Source of the DNA: Candidatus Gallimonas merdigallinarum
GTDB taxonomy: Bacteria > Bacillota > Clostridia > Christensenellales > Borkfalkiaceae
Direction of reading: 5' to 3'
Assembly: GCA_904373325.1 (NCBI GenBank)
Contig: CAJFFP010000016.1
Span: 1 to 64,000, forward strand
Length of the DNA stretch: 64,000 bases
Shown here: one piece after another, positions 41,568-50,663 of the stretch
How the letters are laid out: each line of letters starts with the position of its first letter
Numbering within the stretch: position 1 is the first letter of the stretch
Position numbers and translations under genes: made by a program
Notes under the pieces: model-generated
What the model saw: only the letters and a program-made list of their open reading frames with translations
Database searches by the model: none
Told to the model about the DNA's origin: nothing

Positions 41568-42068
41568 TTATTCGGATTTTTCTTCCGCGCTGTCGGATTC
41601 CTGCGCGGGCGTCTCTTCCGCAGGCGTTTCGGCGGGAGCTTCGGAGACCTGCGCGGGCGCTTCGCCGCGCTTTTCCGCTTCCTTCGCCTCTTTTTCCGCC
41701 TTGCGCTTCGCTTCCATCTCCTCGCGCGCGATCTGCGTGGGACCCTTCGCGTCCGTCTGGGCGATCAGCTCCTTATCCATCTTCACCCAAGACTTGCCCG
41801 AGTTCTCGCTGCCCGTCTCGATGATGACGGTGTTATCGTCGCACACTTCCACGACGATGCCGCAGATGCCGCCCGCCGTCTTTACCTTATGCCCGGGGCG
41901 GATCGCTTCGAGCTGTTCAATGTACTCCTTCTGGCGCTGTTTGTTCTTTCTGCCCGAGAAAAACATCCATGCAATGAATCCGACGATGATGACGCCGACA
42001 AGCACCCAAAGCACGATATTGCTGGGATTGTCCGCCGGAGTTTCGCCCGTCAACAACGAAAAGACCAT
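41568..42068 (-). CDS. yajC: Preprotein translocase subunit YajC
   Basis: Small SecDF-associated membrane protein. The 166 residues comprise one membrane helix (NIVLWVLVGVIIVGFIAWMFF), the family RPGHKVKTAGGICGIV segment, and an unusually long C-terminal tail of about 65 residues rich in Glu, Ala and Pro (EAPAETPAEETPAQES). The start at 42068 follows AGGAGAAAATGAT. It lies after tgt, the standard queA-tgt-yajC order. Confidence 0.93.
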   Translation of the reverse strand: MVFSLLTGETPADNPSNIVLWVLVGVIIVGFIAWMFFSGRKNKQRQKEYIEQLEAIRPGHKVKTAGGICGIVVEVCDDNTVIIETGSENSGKSWVKMDKELIAQTDAKGPTQIAREEMEAKRKAEKEAKEAEKRGEAPAQVSEAPAETPAEETPAQESDSAEEKSE

Positions 42069-42197
42069 ATCATTTTCTCCTTTCTGCAAACAAGTTGCCT
42101 ACCAATCATACATTTTTTTGCGCGGTTTGGCAAGCGTTTTCCCGAACTTTTCCATATTTTTTCCGATCCGGTAAAATTTTACGCTGCCGAAACGCGC

Positions 42198-43328
<1,131 letters not shown>

Positions 43329-43364
43329 TCATTGCCTCATATAAAGCATTCAAATGTGAATAAA

Positions 43365-43464
43365 AGGCTTCCCCTTGGGGGGAAGCTCCGCCGAAGGCGG
43401 TGATGAGGGGGAACGATTCCCCTCATCCGTCTGCTTCGCAGCCACCTTCCCCCGAGGGGGAAGG
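43365..43464. repeat. Palindromic repeat J, nested CCTTCCCC family
   Basis: About 100 bp that folds as one long interrupted palindrome: CTTCCCC..GGGGAAG, GCCGAAGGC, GATGAGGGG/CCCCTCATC at the centre, CTGC-ttcg-CAG and CTTCCCCCGAGGGGGAAG. The same right half occurs inside element K (48099-48151). I recall similar sequences scattered in many gut Clostridia. It lies between tgt and the DUF559 gene. Confidence 0.8.
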
Positions 43465-43469
43465 CTACA

Positions 43470-43835
43470 TCAACGACTTTCTTTCCGCTGCGCTATATGA
43501 TTGAGAATATCCAAGCATACGCCGCGAAAATTCTCATGCAGCTGCAAATTGGAATACCGCAGAACGCATATTCCGCGCTCCGATAAGTATTCATCGCGCA
43601 CGCGATCATATTGTTCGCCTTCCTCGCTGTAATGCTGGCTGCCATCTAATTCAATCGCAAGTTTTGCGGCGGCACAATAAAAATCCAGAATATAACGCCC
43701 GACTACCTTTTGTCTGCATACGGTTTCCGGAAGATTTTTTAAAAAATCGTACCAAAGATGCCGTTCTTCTTTGGTCATGTTCTTCCGCAGCGTACGGGAA
43801 AGCTCTGTTAATGCGCTATTCTTATTTTTCGTCAT
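43470..43835 (-). CDS. DUF559 (Vsr-like endonuclease fold) protein
   Basis: 121-residue protein of the DUF559 family: NMTKEERHLWYDFLKN, then FRxQ-like VCRQKVVGRYILDFYCAAAKLAIELDGSQH with the Asp/Glu residues of the PD-(D/E)xK/Vsr-like site, and VLRYSNLQLHENF. Activity has not been shown for most members. It separates queA from tgt, genes that normally touch, and its codons are visibly more AT-rich than its neighbours. The ATG is five bases from a TATAAT and has no ribosome site, so its mRNA is probably leaderless. It is flanked by repeat J, suggesting acquisition. Confidence 0.88.
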   Translation of the reverse strand: MTKNKNSALTELSRTLRKNMTKEERHLWYDFLKNLPETVCRQKVVGRYILDFYCAAAKLAIELDGSQHYSEEGEQYDRVRDEYLSERGICVLRYSNLQLHENFRGVCLDILNHIAQRKESR

Positions 43836-43840
43836 GGCAA

Positions 43841-43869
43841 ATTATAGAACGATTGCGAAGGTTATAAAA
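43841..43869 (-). promoter_or_regulatory. Probable promoter of the DUF559 gene
   Basis: Minus strand TTTTAT (43869-43864, weak), 17-bp spacer, TATAAT (43846-43841), five bases before the ATG. Confidence 0.5.
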
Positions 43870-43986
43870 CGAGCAGCCGTCTCATTCTATGAACGAGCAA
43901 GGGCAGGAGAGTGCGCAAACGACGACGGGAGCGTACCAATACGTACGTGACCGAGGAGTGCGTAAACTCGACGAACGATTGCGAAG
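43847..43986. repeat. 14-bp direct repeat flanking a 112-bp non-coding segment
   Basis: GAACGATTGCGAAG occurs at 43847-43860 and again at 43973-43986, the second copy one base from the queA stop codon. The segment between shows no gene. This could be a target-site duplication or a small duplication of the queA 3' flank. Confidence 0.55.
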
Positions 43987-43987
43987 T

Positions 43988-45016
43988 TCAGAGGATGAGA
44001 CAAGCGTCGCCGAAGGAAAAGAAACGGTATCGCCTCTCCACCGCCACCCCGTAAATGCGCAGCACCTCCTCGCGCGAGCAGAGCGCGGAGACAAGCATTA
44101 AAAGCGTGCTCTCGGGCAGGTGGAAATTGGTGATCAGCGCGTCCACGCACTTGAATCGATAAGGCGGGTAGATAAAGATCTCTGTGTTCCCCTTGCAGGG
44201 GCGAAGAAAGCCGTTTTCGTCCGCGACCGTCTCCACCGTGCGCACGGAGGTCGTTCCCACGCACACGATGCGCCGCCCCTCCCGCTTCGCGCGGTTGACG
44301 GTCTCCGCCGCCTCCTCGCTCACCTCGTAATATTCGCTGTGCATCTTGTGGTCGAGCACGTTCTCCTCTTTGACGGGGCGGAACGTTCCCAGCCCGACGT
44401 GCAGCAGTACTTCGGCGATCTCCACCCCCATCGCGCGGATACGCTCCAACAGCTCGGGCGTGAAATGCAGTCCCGCCGTGGGAGCCGCCGCCGAACCGTT
44501 CTCGCGGCTGTACACCGTCTGATAGCGGTCGGGATCGGAAAGTTTCTCGTGGATATAGGGCGGAAGCGGCATCGTTCCCGCGCGGGAGAGCACGTCCTCG
44601 AACGTTCCGCGGTAGGAAAACCGCACAATGCGCTCGCCCGAATCGGTGATTCCCGTCACTTCGAGGGAAAGCTCGTCGTTCACGGTGAGTTTCGCGCCGA
44701 CGCGGCACTTTCTCCCCGGGCGCACCAGAACTTCCCAATCGTCGAGATCGATGCGCTTCAACAGGAGCACCTCGACCGCGCCGCCGTGCTCGGTATGCGC
44801 GTACAGACGGGCGGGCAGTACCCGCGTACGGTTGACGACGAGCACATCCCCCGCTTTCAGATAGTCCGTAACGTCGCGGAAAATGCGGTGCTCGATCGAT
44901 CTCGTATCGCGGTGATAGACAAGCAGACGGGAGCTGTCGCGCGGCTCTGCGGGCGTCTGCGCGATCAGCTCCTCGGGAAGATCGTACCAAAAATCACTCT
45001 TTTTCAAAACGTTCAT
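43988..45016 (-). CDS. queA: S-adenosylmethionine:tRNA ribosyltransferase-isomerase
   Basis: Transfers and isomerises the ribosyl of SAM to 7-aminomethyl-deazaguanine in tRNA, giving epoxyqueuosine. The 342-residue protein matches the family throughout: FWYDLPEELIAQTPAEPRDSSRLL at the N-terminus (by ends), NRTRVLPARL, the GTAxxxTxGLHFT-type AAAPTAGLHFTPELL, and the end GDACLIL. It starts 15 bp after the GNAT gene. The usual partner tgt is displaced by 660 bp. Confidence 0.97.
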   Translation of the reverse strand: MNVLKKSDFWYDLPEELIAQTPAEPRDSSRLLVYHRDTRSIEHRIFRDVTDYLKAGDVLVVNRTRVLPARLYAHTEHGGAVEVLLLKRIDLDDWEVLVRPGRKCRVGAKLTVNDELSLEVTGITDSGERIVRFSYRGTFEDVLSRAGTMPLPPYIHEKLSDPDRYQTVYSRENGSAAAPTAGLHFTPELLERIRAMGVEIAEVLLHVGLGTFRPVKEENVLDHKMHSEYYEVSEEAAETVNRAKREGRRIVCVGTTSVRTVETVADENGFLRPCKGNTEIFIYPPYRFKCVDALITNFHLPESTLLMLVSALCSREEVLRIYGVAVERRYRFFSFGDACLIL

Positions 45017-45031
45017 AATCTGTATTTTCCC

Positions 45032-45787
45032 TCAAAGGGTAAATCCGACGGGTTTTGCGGTGAGCTGCACCCACGCGGGTCTGAACCCGCACGCGAGCGC
45101 GGTCTTTTTTGACGCGAGATTGGACCACGCGGCGCAATAGAACGGCACTTTGCCGCGGGCAAGCGTTTCCGCCGCCAGACGGGAAACGAGCGCGGCGGCG
45201 ACGCCCCTCTTCCGATATGCGGGCAGAACGTCGATGCCGATCTGCCACATTCGTTCGCAGTCGGCGGAACAGCCCGCCAGACCGATGAGCGTATCGCCGT
45301 CGTACGCCCCGACGCACAGGACGTCGTTTTCCTTCCGCGCCTTGCAGAGCGCGTTGCTCCACTGCGGCAGATATAACCCCGAGAACGCCTCCCGCGCGAG
45401 AATGCGCGTCGGGTACGCGCAGGCGATTTCGCGCATTGCGTTAAGATCGGGCAGAAAGTACTCCGCCTGAAAAAACGTTCTCATCCCGAAGGGCGAAAGC
45501 ATGGCGTCCAGCTCGTGCAGGGCGGGCGTCCCGAAACACGCCTCCGTGCGGCGGCCGCGAAGATACGCCTCAGCGACGGGAATCAGCGACTCGTCCGCCG
45601 AAGCGACGACGTTGTTTCCGTAGGAAGCGAGATCGAGCGCGAACGGCAGCGAGAGATATTTCCGCGCACCCATGTCCGCGCGGGAACGCACGACGACGTG
45701 CTCTCCCTTGAAAAAATCTTCGGGTCTGCACGCGCTGTCGGTCGCGGACTGTCTGACTGCAATATCGAGAATTTCCCCGTCGGTCAT
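45032..45787 (-). CDS. GNAT-family N-acetyltransferase
   Basis: 251-residue protein with a C-terminal GNAT domain: AYDGDTLIGLAGC, then IDVLPAYRKRGVAAALVSRL, the acetyl-CoA loop of the Q/RxxGxG/A type. The N-terminal half is less conserved. Two-domain GNATs of this layout are common in Clostridia with unknown substrates. It is one base from ruvB and 15 bp from queA, so it belongs to the ruv-queA transcription unit. Confidence 0.87.
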   Translation of the reverse strand: MTDGEILDIAVRQSATDSACRPEDFFKGEHVVVRSRADMGARKYLSLPFALDLASYGNNVVASADESLIPVAEAYLRGRRTEACFGTPALHELDAMLSPFGMRTFFQAEYFLPDLNAMREIACAYPTRILAREAFSGLYLPQWSNALCKARKENDVLCVGAYDGDTLIGLAGCSADCERMWQIGIDVLPAYRKRGVAAALVSRLAAETLARGKVPFYCAAWSNLASKKTALACGFRPAWVQLTAKPVGFTL

Positions 45788-45788
45788 C

Positions 45789-46832
45789 TCAGTCCTCGTC
45801 GAACACCGAGAGCTGCGCCCCGCTCCGCGCGGGCATCTTCACGCCCATATGTTCGTACCCCCCTTTCAGGCACACTCTGCCGCGCGGCGTGCGCGCGATG
45901 AATCCGAGCTGCATGAGATAGGGTTCGTAGACGTCCTCGATGGTGTTTACGTCCTCGTTGATGGTCGCGGCGATGGTATCCAGCCCCGCCGGTCCGCCGT
46001 TGAACTTGTGAATGAGCGCGCGGAGCAGGTTGCGGTCCGTCTCGTCCAGCCCGAGTTCGTCGATCTCCATTTTGGCGAGGGCGCGGCGGGCGTCCTCCTT
46101 GGTGACGGCGTGGCTTCCCGCAACGGCGGCGAAGTCGCGCACGCGCTTCAAAAGGCGGTTTGCGATACGCGGCGTTCCGCGGGAGCGGCGGGCGATCTCA
46201 TACGCGCCGTCCTCTTCGATGGCGATGCCGAGCGTGCGGGCGGAGCGCGCCACGATGCGTTTCAGCTCTTCGGGCGTGTACATATCGAGGCGGCACATGA
46301 TGCCGAACCTGTCCCGCAGGGGGGAGGAGAGCATTCCCGCGCGCGTCGTCGCGCCGATGAGCGTGAACCGTTTGAGAGAAAAGCGGATATTGCGCGCCGA
46401 GGGGCCCTTCCCCACGATGATGTCGAGCGCGTAATCCTCCATGGCGGAATAGAGAATTTCCTCCACGGCGTGGTTGAGGCGGTGGATCTCGTCGATAAAC
46501 AGGACGTCGCCCTCGTTGAGGTTGGTCAGAATGGCGGCAAGATCGCCCGAACGCTCGATGGCGGGTCCGCTCGTGAGCTTGATCTGCGTTCCCATCGTGT
46601 TCGCGATGATATGGGCGAGCGTCGTCTTGCCCAGCCCGGGAGGACCGTACAGAAGGACGTGATCGAGCGCTTCGCCGCGCGCCTTCGCCGCCGCCATATA
46701 GACGGAGAGGTTCTCCTTGACCTTATCCTGCCCGACGTACTCGTCCAGCGTTTTCGGACGGAGCACGTTCTCTTCGAGATCGTACTCCCCCTTGCTGCTC
46801 GAAAGCAGTCTCTCTTCTCCCAATTCGTCCAT
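45789..46832 (-). CDS. ruvB: Holliday junction helicase RuvB
   Basis: AAA+ motor of branch migration. The 347 residues show Walker A GPPGLGKT (63-70), Walker B FIDEIHR, sensor [18 protein letters not shown], and the C-terminal winged helix ([13 protein letters not shown]). One base separates it from ruvA upstream. Confidence 0.98.
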   Translation of the reverse strand: MDELGEERLLSSSKGEYDLEENVLRPKTLDEYVGQDKVKENLSVYMAAAKARGEALDHVLLYGPPGLGKTTLAHIIANTMGTQIKLTSGPAIERSGDLAAILTNLNEGDVLFIDEIHRLNHAVEEILYSAMEDYALDIIVGKGPSARNIRFSLKRFTLIGATTRAGMLSSPLRDRFGIMCRLDMYTPEELKRIVARSARTLGIAIEEDGAYEIARRSRGTPRIANRLLKRVRDFAAVAGSHAVTKEDARRALAKMEIDELGLDETDRNLLRALIHKFNGGPAGLDTIAATINEDVNTIEDVYEPYLMQLGFIARTPRGRVCLKGGYEHMGVKMPARSGAQLSVFDED

Positions 46833-46833
46833 A

Positions 46834-47439
46834 TCACATACCTCTCAGCGCAAGCCCGATGATCTCCTCGATCGTCTTTGCGCCGCCCGCCTTCGCGCGC
46901 TCTACGGCGCGCGCCGATTCCTGTTTGGTGAAGCCGAGATTCATGAGCGCGGCGACCGCGTCGTCATCCTCCTGCGACTTGGGGAGAGACGCGGCGGGCA
47001 TTCCGCCCTCCGCCGTGCCGATGATCTCGTCTGCGGAAATTTTGCCGTGCAGTTCCAGCACGATGCGCTCCGCCGTCTTTTTCCCCAGTCCCTTGACGGC
47101 GGTCAGCCGCTTGACGTCCGCCGTGTAGATCGCCTCCGTCAGATCGGCGGGACGGAGGGACGAGAGCGCCGCAATGGCGAGCTTCGCCCCCACGCCCTGC
47201 ACGGAAGTGAGGCGCAGAAACAGCTCCTTTTCTTTGAGATCGGCAAACCCGAAGAGCGCGACGCCCTGCTCGCCGACTTGCAGATAAGTATAGATCTCCC
47301 CTTCTTCTCCCGCGCGCAAGCCCGAGAGTTTGGAGAACGCCGCGCCTGAACAGGTCACTTCGTACCCGACGCCGCCCACGTCCAGAATTACGCTTTCATG
47401 CAGCAGGGAAAGCACCCTGCCCCGCAGATATCCGATCAT
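46834..47439 (-). CDS. ruvA: Holliday junction-binding protein RuvA
   Basis: Tetrameric junction-binding subunit, 201 residues: OB domain ([26 protein letters not shown]), HhH motifs ([29 protein letters not shown]) and the C-terminal RuvB-contact domain ([15 protein letters not shown]). The start follows AAGGAGGTTTT. The longer in-frame extension to 47559 is translated repeat element K; the same AVQWVVSQ peptide appears in extensions of ftsY. Confidence 0.97.
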   Translation of the reverse strand: MIGYLRGRVLSLLHESVILDVGGVGYEVTCSGAAFSKLSGLRAGEEGEIYTYLQVGEQGVALFGFADLKEKELFLRLTSVQGVGAKLAIAALSSLRPADLTEAIYTADVKRLTAVKGLGKKTAERIVLELHGKISADEIIGTAEGGMPAASLPKSQEDDDAVAALMNLGFTKQESARAVERAKAGGAKTIEEIIGLALRGM

Positions 47440-47454
47440 AAAACCTCCTTCCTT

Positions 47455-48198
47455 GTTCACACTTTTTCTTTCGAACTGACGAAAGAAAAAGTCGTGAGAT
47501 TGAGAGACAACCCATTGCACGGCGTGCGCCTGACAATGTGTTTGTCTCAACCGCGCCAATGGAAAGCGCGGTTTCGGTCACGAAATTGCCCTTGATATGG
47601 CAATTTCTCAGTTCGCGCATACGCCGCGCAGGGGCTGTCTGCATAACGTACGCGCTCACCTCTCGCCGCCGCTGTTTTCGCAACAGTATAGCACGCGGCA
47701 GCTCACTTTCTGAAAAATATACCGCAGCAATCACGAAAATATTTTCTATGAAAAGATTTTCGTGAAGAGGAGCGACAGGTGTGAAAAGTGTGGCGTTCGG
47801 CATAGCCGAATGCCCACAAAATGCACCTTGTCGCGACGAGCGCAGGTATGCGCAAATGTGGGGCGCGGGCGCAAAATGCGATTTTGCTTGCGCGAGTGAT
47901 CATAACTCTTTCGTTGCAAAAGGCGTCACTGCGTTATGCCTTTTGCTATAAATCACAGATACAAGCAGGGTTGCCCTGCGCAGTATGCCTCAATTTGCCG
48001 CTCACGCGGCTTTCAGGTAGGTGTGAATGCGCCGTCCGCTATTATGTAAGCCCTGATGGGACGGCGCAGAGCGGGAGGTGCGGTTAGCGCACGCCCTCCC
48101 CCTCATCCGTCTGCTTCGCAGACACCTTCCCCCGAGGGGGAAGGCAAGGGGCGGGCGCGTACCCGCAACTTCCTGCTCAAATCACGGAATTTTGTCGT
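47455..48198. repeat. Composite hairpin element K between ruvC and ruvA, with nested repeat
   Basis: Starts GTTCAC (47455-47460) with P4 CTTTTTCTTTC-gaactgac-GAAAGAAAAAG, then P3 GAGAG..GTCTC, a GAAATTGCC/GGCAATTTC hairpin, and P2 CGCCGC/GCGGC. A type-2 module follows (about 47728-47843, TTCGGC-at-AGCCGAA), then GCGCA..TGCGC, GCAAAAGGC/GCCTTTTGC, GCAGGG/CCCTGC, P1, P2 GCGCCGTCC/GGACGGCGC and P3. P3 is split by a copy of repeat J (48099-48151). The last P4 hairpin is only half present: CACGGAATTTTGTCGT stops at the ruvC stop codon (48200-48202). Confidence 0.83.
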
Positions 48199-48199
48199 T

Positions 48200-48697
48200 T
48201 TATTTGATCCCGAACAGCACCCCGAAACGGCTCGTGAAGGCGTGGCAGAGCGCAACGCCGAGCGCGTCCGCCGCGTCGTCGGGGCGGGGCGGTTTGGGGA
48301 GACGGAGATGCGCCGCCACGACGCGCTGCATCTGCCCCTTGTCCGCGCCGCCGTAGCCCGTGAGCGCCTGCTTGATCTGGTTGGGCGTATACTCGAAAAT
48401 GCGCCCGCAGCGCTTGTTGCACGTCAGCAGCATGACCCCGCGCGCCTGCGCGACGGCAATGCCCGTCGTCACGTTTTTGGAGAAAAACAGCTCCTCCATC
48501 GCCGCCTCTTCGGGGCGGAATTTATCGAAGAGCGCGTTCACCCCGTCTTCGAGAATACACAGCCGCACGGCTAAATTTTCGCCCGGCGGCGTTTTGACGA
48601 CGCCGTAATCGACCGCCGTGCAGTTGCCGCGGGCGTCTTTTTCGATAACGCCGTAGCCCATCGTCCCGATGCCCGGGTCGAGTCCGAGAATGATCAT
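48200..48697 (-). CDS. ruvC: Holliday junction resolvase RuvC
   Basis: Endonuclease that cuts Holliday junctions, 165 residues. Catalytic acidic residues are visible: Asp7 in LGLDPGIGTMGYG, Glu68 in AAMEELFFSKN, and the two Asp of DDAADALGVALCH. The ATG at 48697 is six bases downstream of a TAAAAT -10 box with a consensus -35, and no ribosome site can fit, so translation is very probably leaderless. It heads ruvC-ruvA-ruvB with the 744-bp element K inserted after it. Confidence 0.96.
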   Translation of the reverse strand: MIILGLDPGIGTMGYGVIEKDARGNCTAVDYGVVKTPPGENLAVRLCILEDGVNALFDKFRPEEAAMEELFFSKNVTTGIAVAQARGVMLLTCNKRCGRIFEYTPNQIKQALTGYGGADKGQMQRVVAAHLRLPKPPRPDDAADALGVALCHAFTSRFGVLFGIK

Positions 48698-48703
48698 ACA
48701 GTT

Positions 48704-48733
48704 ATTTTACCGCAAAATGCGCCGCTCTGTCAA
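48704..48733 (-). promoter_or_regulatory. Promoter of ruvC (leaderless transcript)
   Basis: Minus strand TTGACA (48733-48728), 18-bp spacer, TAAAAT (48709-48704). The expected start site coincides with the ATG at 48697. Confidence 0.8.
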
Positions 48734-48772
48734 TAAAAAACGCCCCGCCGCGTCCGAGCCGCAAAAAAACGG

Positions 48773-48801
48773 TTGCGTTGCCCGCAAAAATATTGTATAA
48801 T
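48773..48801 (+). promoter_or_regulatory. Promoter of argH
   Basis: TTGCGT (48773-48778), 17-bp spacer, TATAAT (48796-48801). It yields a leader of about 290 nt made almost wholly of element L hairpins. Confidence 0.8.
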
Positions 48802-48831
48802 CGAGAAAAATCAGAAGGACAAGCTCTTCAT

Positions 48832-49080
48832 CGCGGCATTGCCGCGCCCCCCAAAGGGAAGGCTAAGCTATCAATCGCGTCCGCGAGCAGGGTTGCCCTG
48901 CGCTGCGGTACTCAATTTGCGCATACCCGCGCTTACGGTGAAAGAGTGAATGCGGCGCGTTATTATGTTGCGATTGCGCCGCAGAGAGAAAACACATTGT
49001 CAGGCATTTATGCCGTGCAATGGGTTGTCTCTCAAAATCACGGAAATTCTTTTCGTCAGTTCGAAAAGAATTTCGTGAAC
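48832..49080 (+). repeat. Composite hairpin element L in the argH leader
   Basis: Single arm in the 5' untranslated region. Modules: GCGGCA-tt-GCCGC, GCAGGG/CCCTGC, GCGCATACCCGCGC, P2 GCGGCGC/GCGCCGC with loop gttattatgttgcgatt, P3 GAGAG..CTCTC with inner GGCAT-tt-ATGCC, and P4 GAAATTCTTTTCG-tcagtt-CGAAAAGAATTTC ending GTGAAC (49075-49080). Here the arm faces a start codon instead of a stop codon; TTGGAGG follows immediately. Confidence 0.83.
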
Positions 49081-49096
49081 AATTTGGAGGTATAAA

Positions 49097-50470
49097 ATGA
49101 AACTCTGGGAAGGAAGGTTCGACGCGCCCACGGCGGGCGACGCGGACGCATTCAACGAATCGCTCTCGTTCGACAAAAAACTGTGGCGCGCGGACATCAC
49201 CGCGTCCGTCGCGCACGTGACCATGCTCGGCAAATGCGGCATCATCTCCGAAGAGGAGGCGAACGTCATCGCCGAAGGTCTGCATTCCATCTACGCGGAC
49301 ATCGAGCGCGGCACGCTCGCCGTGGAGGGCGCGGAGGACATTCACTCCTTCGTGGAGAACGAACTCGTATCCCGCGTCGGGCAGGTGGGCAAAAAACTGC
49401 ACACGGCGCGCTCCCGCAACGATCAGGTGGCGACGGATATGCGCCTGTATGTGCGCGCTTCCGCCGATAAGGCGATCGCCCTTCTGAAAGAGTTCATCAC
49501 CGTCCTTCTTGCGCGCGCAAAGGAGACGGCGGGCTACATCATGCCCGGGTTCACGCACCTGAGAAAGGCGCAGCCCATTAACTGCGCGCAGTACTTCAAC
49601 GCCTATTCGGAGATGTTCCTGCGCGATCTCGACCGCTTCGCGGCGTTGAGAAAGCGCATGAACGTGATGCCGCTCGGCAGCGCGGCGCTTGCGGGAACTT
49701 CCTACCCCATCGACCGCGAGATCACGCGCGACCTTCTCGGGTTCGACGAAGTTTCGCAGAACTCCCTCGACGCGGTGTCCGACCGCGACTTCGTGGCGGA
49801 ATACCTCTTTGCGGCTTCCCTTACGATGGCGCACCTCTCGCGCCTGTGCGAGGATACCATTCTCTACACCGCCGACGAATTCGGCTATTGGGTGATCCCC
49901 GACGCCTATTCGACGGGCTCTTCCATCATGCCGCAGAAGAAAAATCCCGACATCCCCGAACTCGTCCGCGGAAAAACGGGGCGGGTGTACGGACACCTCA
50001 TGGGCATTCTCACCACGATCAAGGGCATTCCGCTCGCCTATAACAAGGACTTGCAGGAGGACAAAGAACCCTTCTTCGATACGGAAAAGGCGTTCTTCGA
50101 CTGCATCTCCATCTACACCGCGCTCGTGAAAAAACTCACCTTCAACGTGAACGCCATGTACGAGGCGGCGGGCGAAGGCTATGCGACTGCAACGGACGTT
50201 GCCGACTACCTTGCAAAGCGCGGCGTTCCCTTCCGCGACGCGCACGCGATCACGGGCAGACTGGTGCGCTACTGCATTCAGGAGCGCAAGACGCTCCCCG
50301 CCCTCACGCTGGAAGAGTTCCGCGCGGCAAGCCCCGTATTTGAAGCGGACGTGCTGCAAGCCGTGACGACGCGCGCCTCCGCCGAAGGCAGAAATTCGGT
50401 GGGCGGCTCCTCGACCGCGGCGGCGAAAGCGGGCATCGCCTCCATCAAAAAACGGCTGAAAAAATACTGA
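49097..50470 (+). CDS. argH: Argininosuccinate lyase
   Basis: Last step of arginine synthesis, splitting argininosuccinate into arginine and fumarate. The 457-residue protein carries the fumarase/aspartase superfamily signature GSSIMPQKKNP with the mobile catalytic-Ser loop, TARSRNDQ, and GFTHLRKAQP. The start follows TTGGAGGTATAAA. argG, its usual partner, is not in the window. It has its own promoter and terminator. Confidence 0.97.
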   Translation: MKLWEGRFDAPTAGDADAFNESLSFDKKLWRADITASVAHVTMLGKCGIISEEEANVIAEGLHSIYADIERGTLAVEGAEDIHSFVENELVSRVGQVGKKLHTARSRNDQVATDMRLYVRASADKAIALLKEFITVLLARAKETAGYIMPGFTHLRKAQPINCAQYFNAYSEMFLRDLDRFAALRKRMNVMPLGSAALAGTSYPIDREITRDLLGFDEVSQNSLDAVSDRDFVAEYLFAASLTMAHLSRLCEDTILYTADEFGYWVIPDAYSTGSSIMPQKKNPDIPELVRGKTGRVYGHLMGILTTIKGIPLAYNKDLQEDKEPFFDTEKAFFDCISIYTALVKKLTFNVNAMYEAAGEGYATATDVADYLAKRGVPFRDAHAITGRLVRYCIQERKTLPALTLEEFRAASPVFEADVLQAVTTRASAEGRNSVGGSSTAAAKAGIASIKKRLKKY

Positions 50471-50478
50471 TCCCCTGC

Positions 50479-50508
50479 GGGCGCGGCGAAAAGCCGCGCC
50501 CTTTTTTT
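50479..50508 (+). terminator. Intrinsic terminator of argH
   Basis: GGGCGCGGC-gaaaa-GCCGCGCCC followed by seven T. Confidence 0.92.
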
Positions 50509-50599
50509 GCTTTTATGCAGAAAATATAAAAATATTCGCCGATTTATACGTAAAATTTATAACTTCACACATTTCTTGCCGCGAATTTTCCCTCATCGC

Positions 50600-50628
50600 T
50601 TGACATTGGCGCATATTTATAATAAAAT
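50600..50628 (+). promoter_or_regulatory. Promoter of ilvB-ilvN-ilvD
   Basis: TTGACA (50600-50605), 17-bp spacer, TAAAAT (50623-50628). The leader is only about 28 nt, leaving no room for a T-box or attenuator, unlike leuA. Confidence 0.82.
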
Positions 50629-50663
50629 GAAAGGAACAACCGAAATCAAGGGGGAGAGCGCTT

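Noticed and set aside
50628..50663. T-box or leucine/isoleucine attenuator upstream of ilvB
   Set aside because: The leader from the -10 box to the start codon is under 40 nt and shows no T-box motif or leader peptide.
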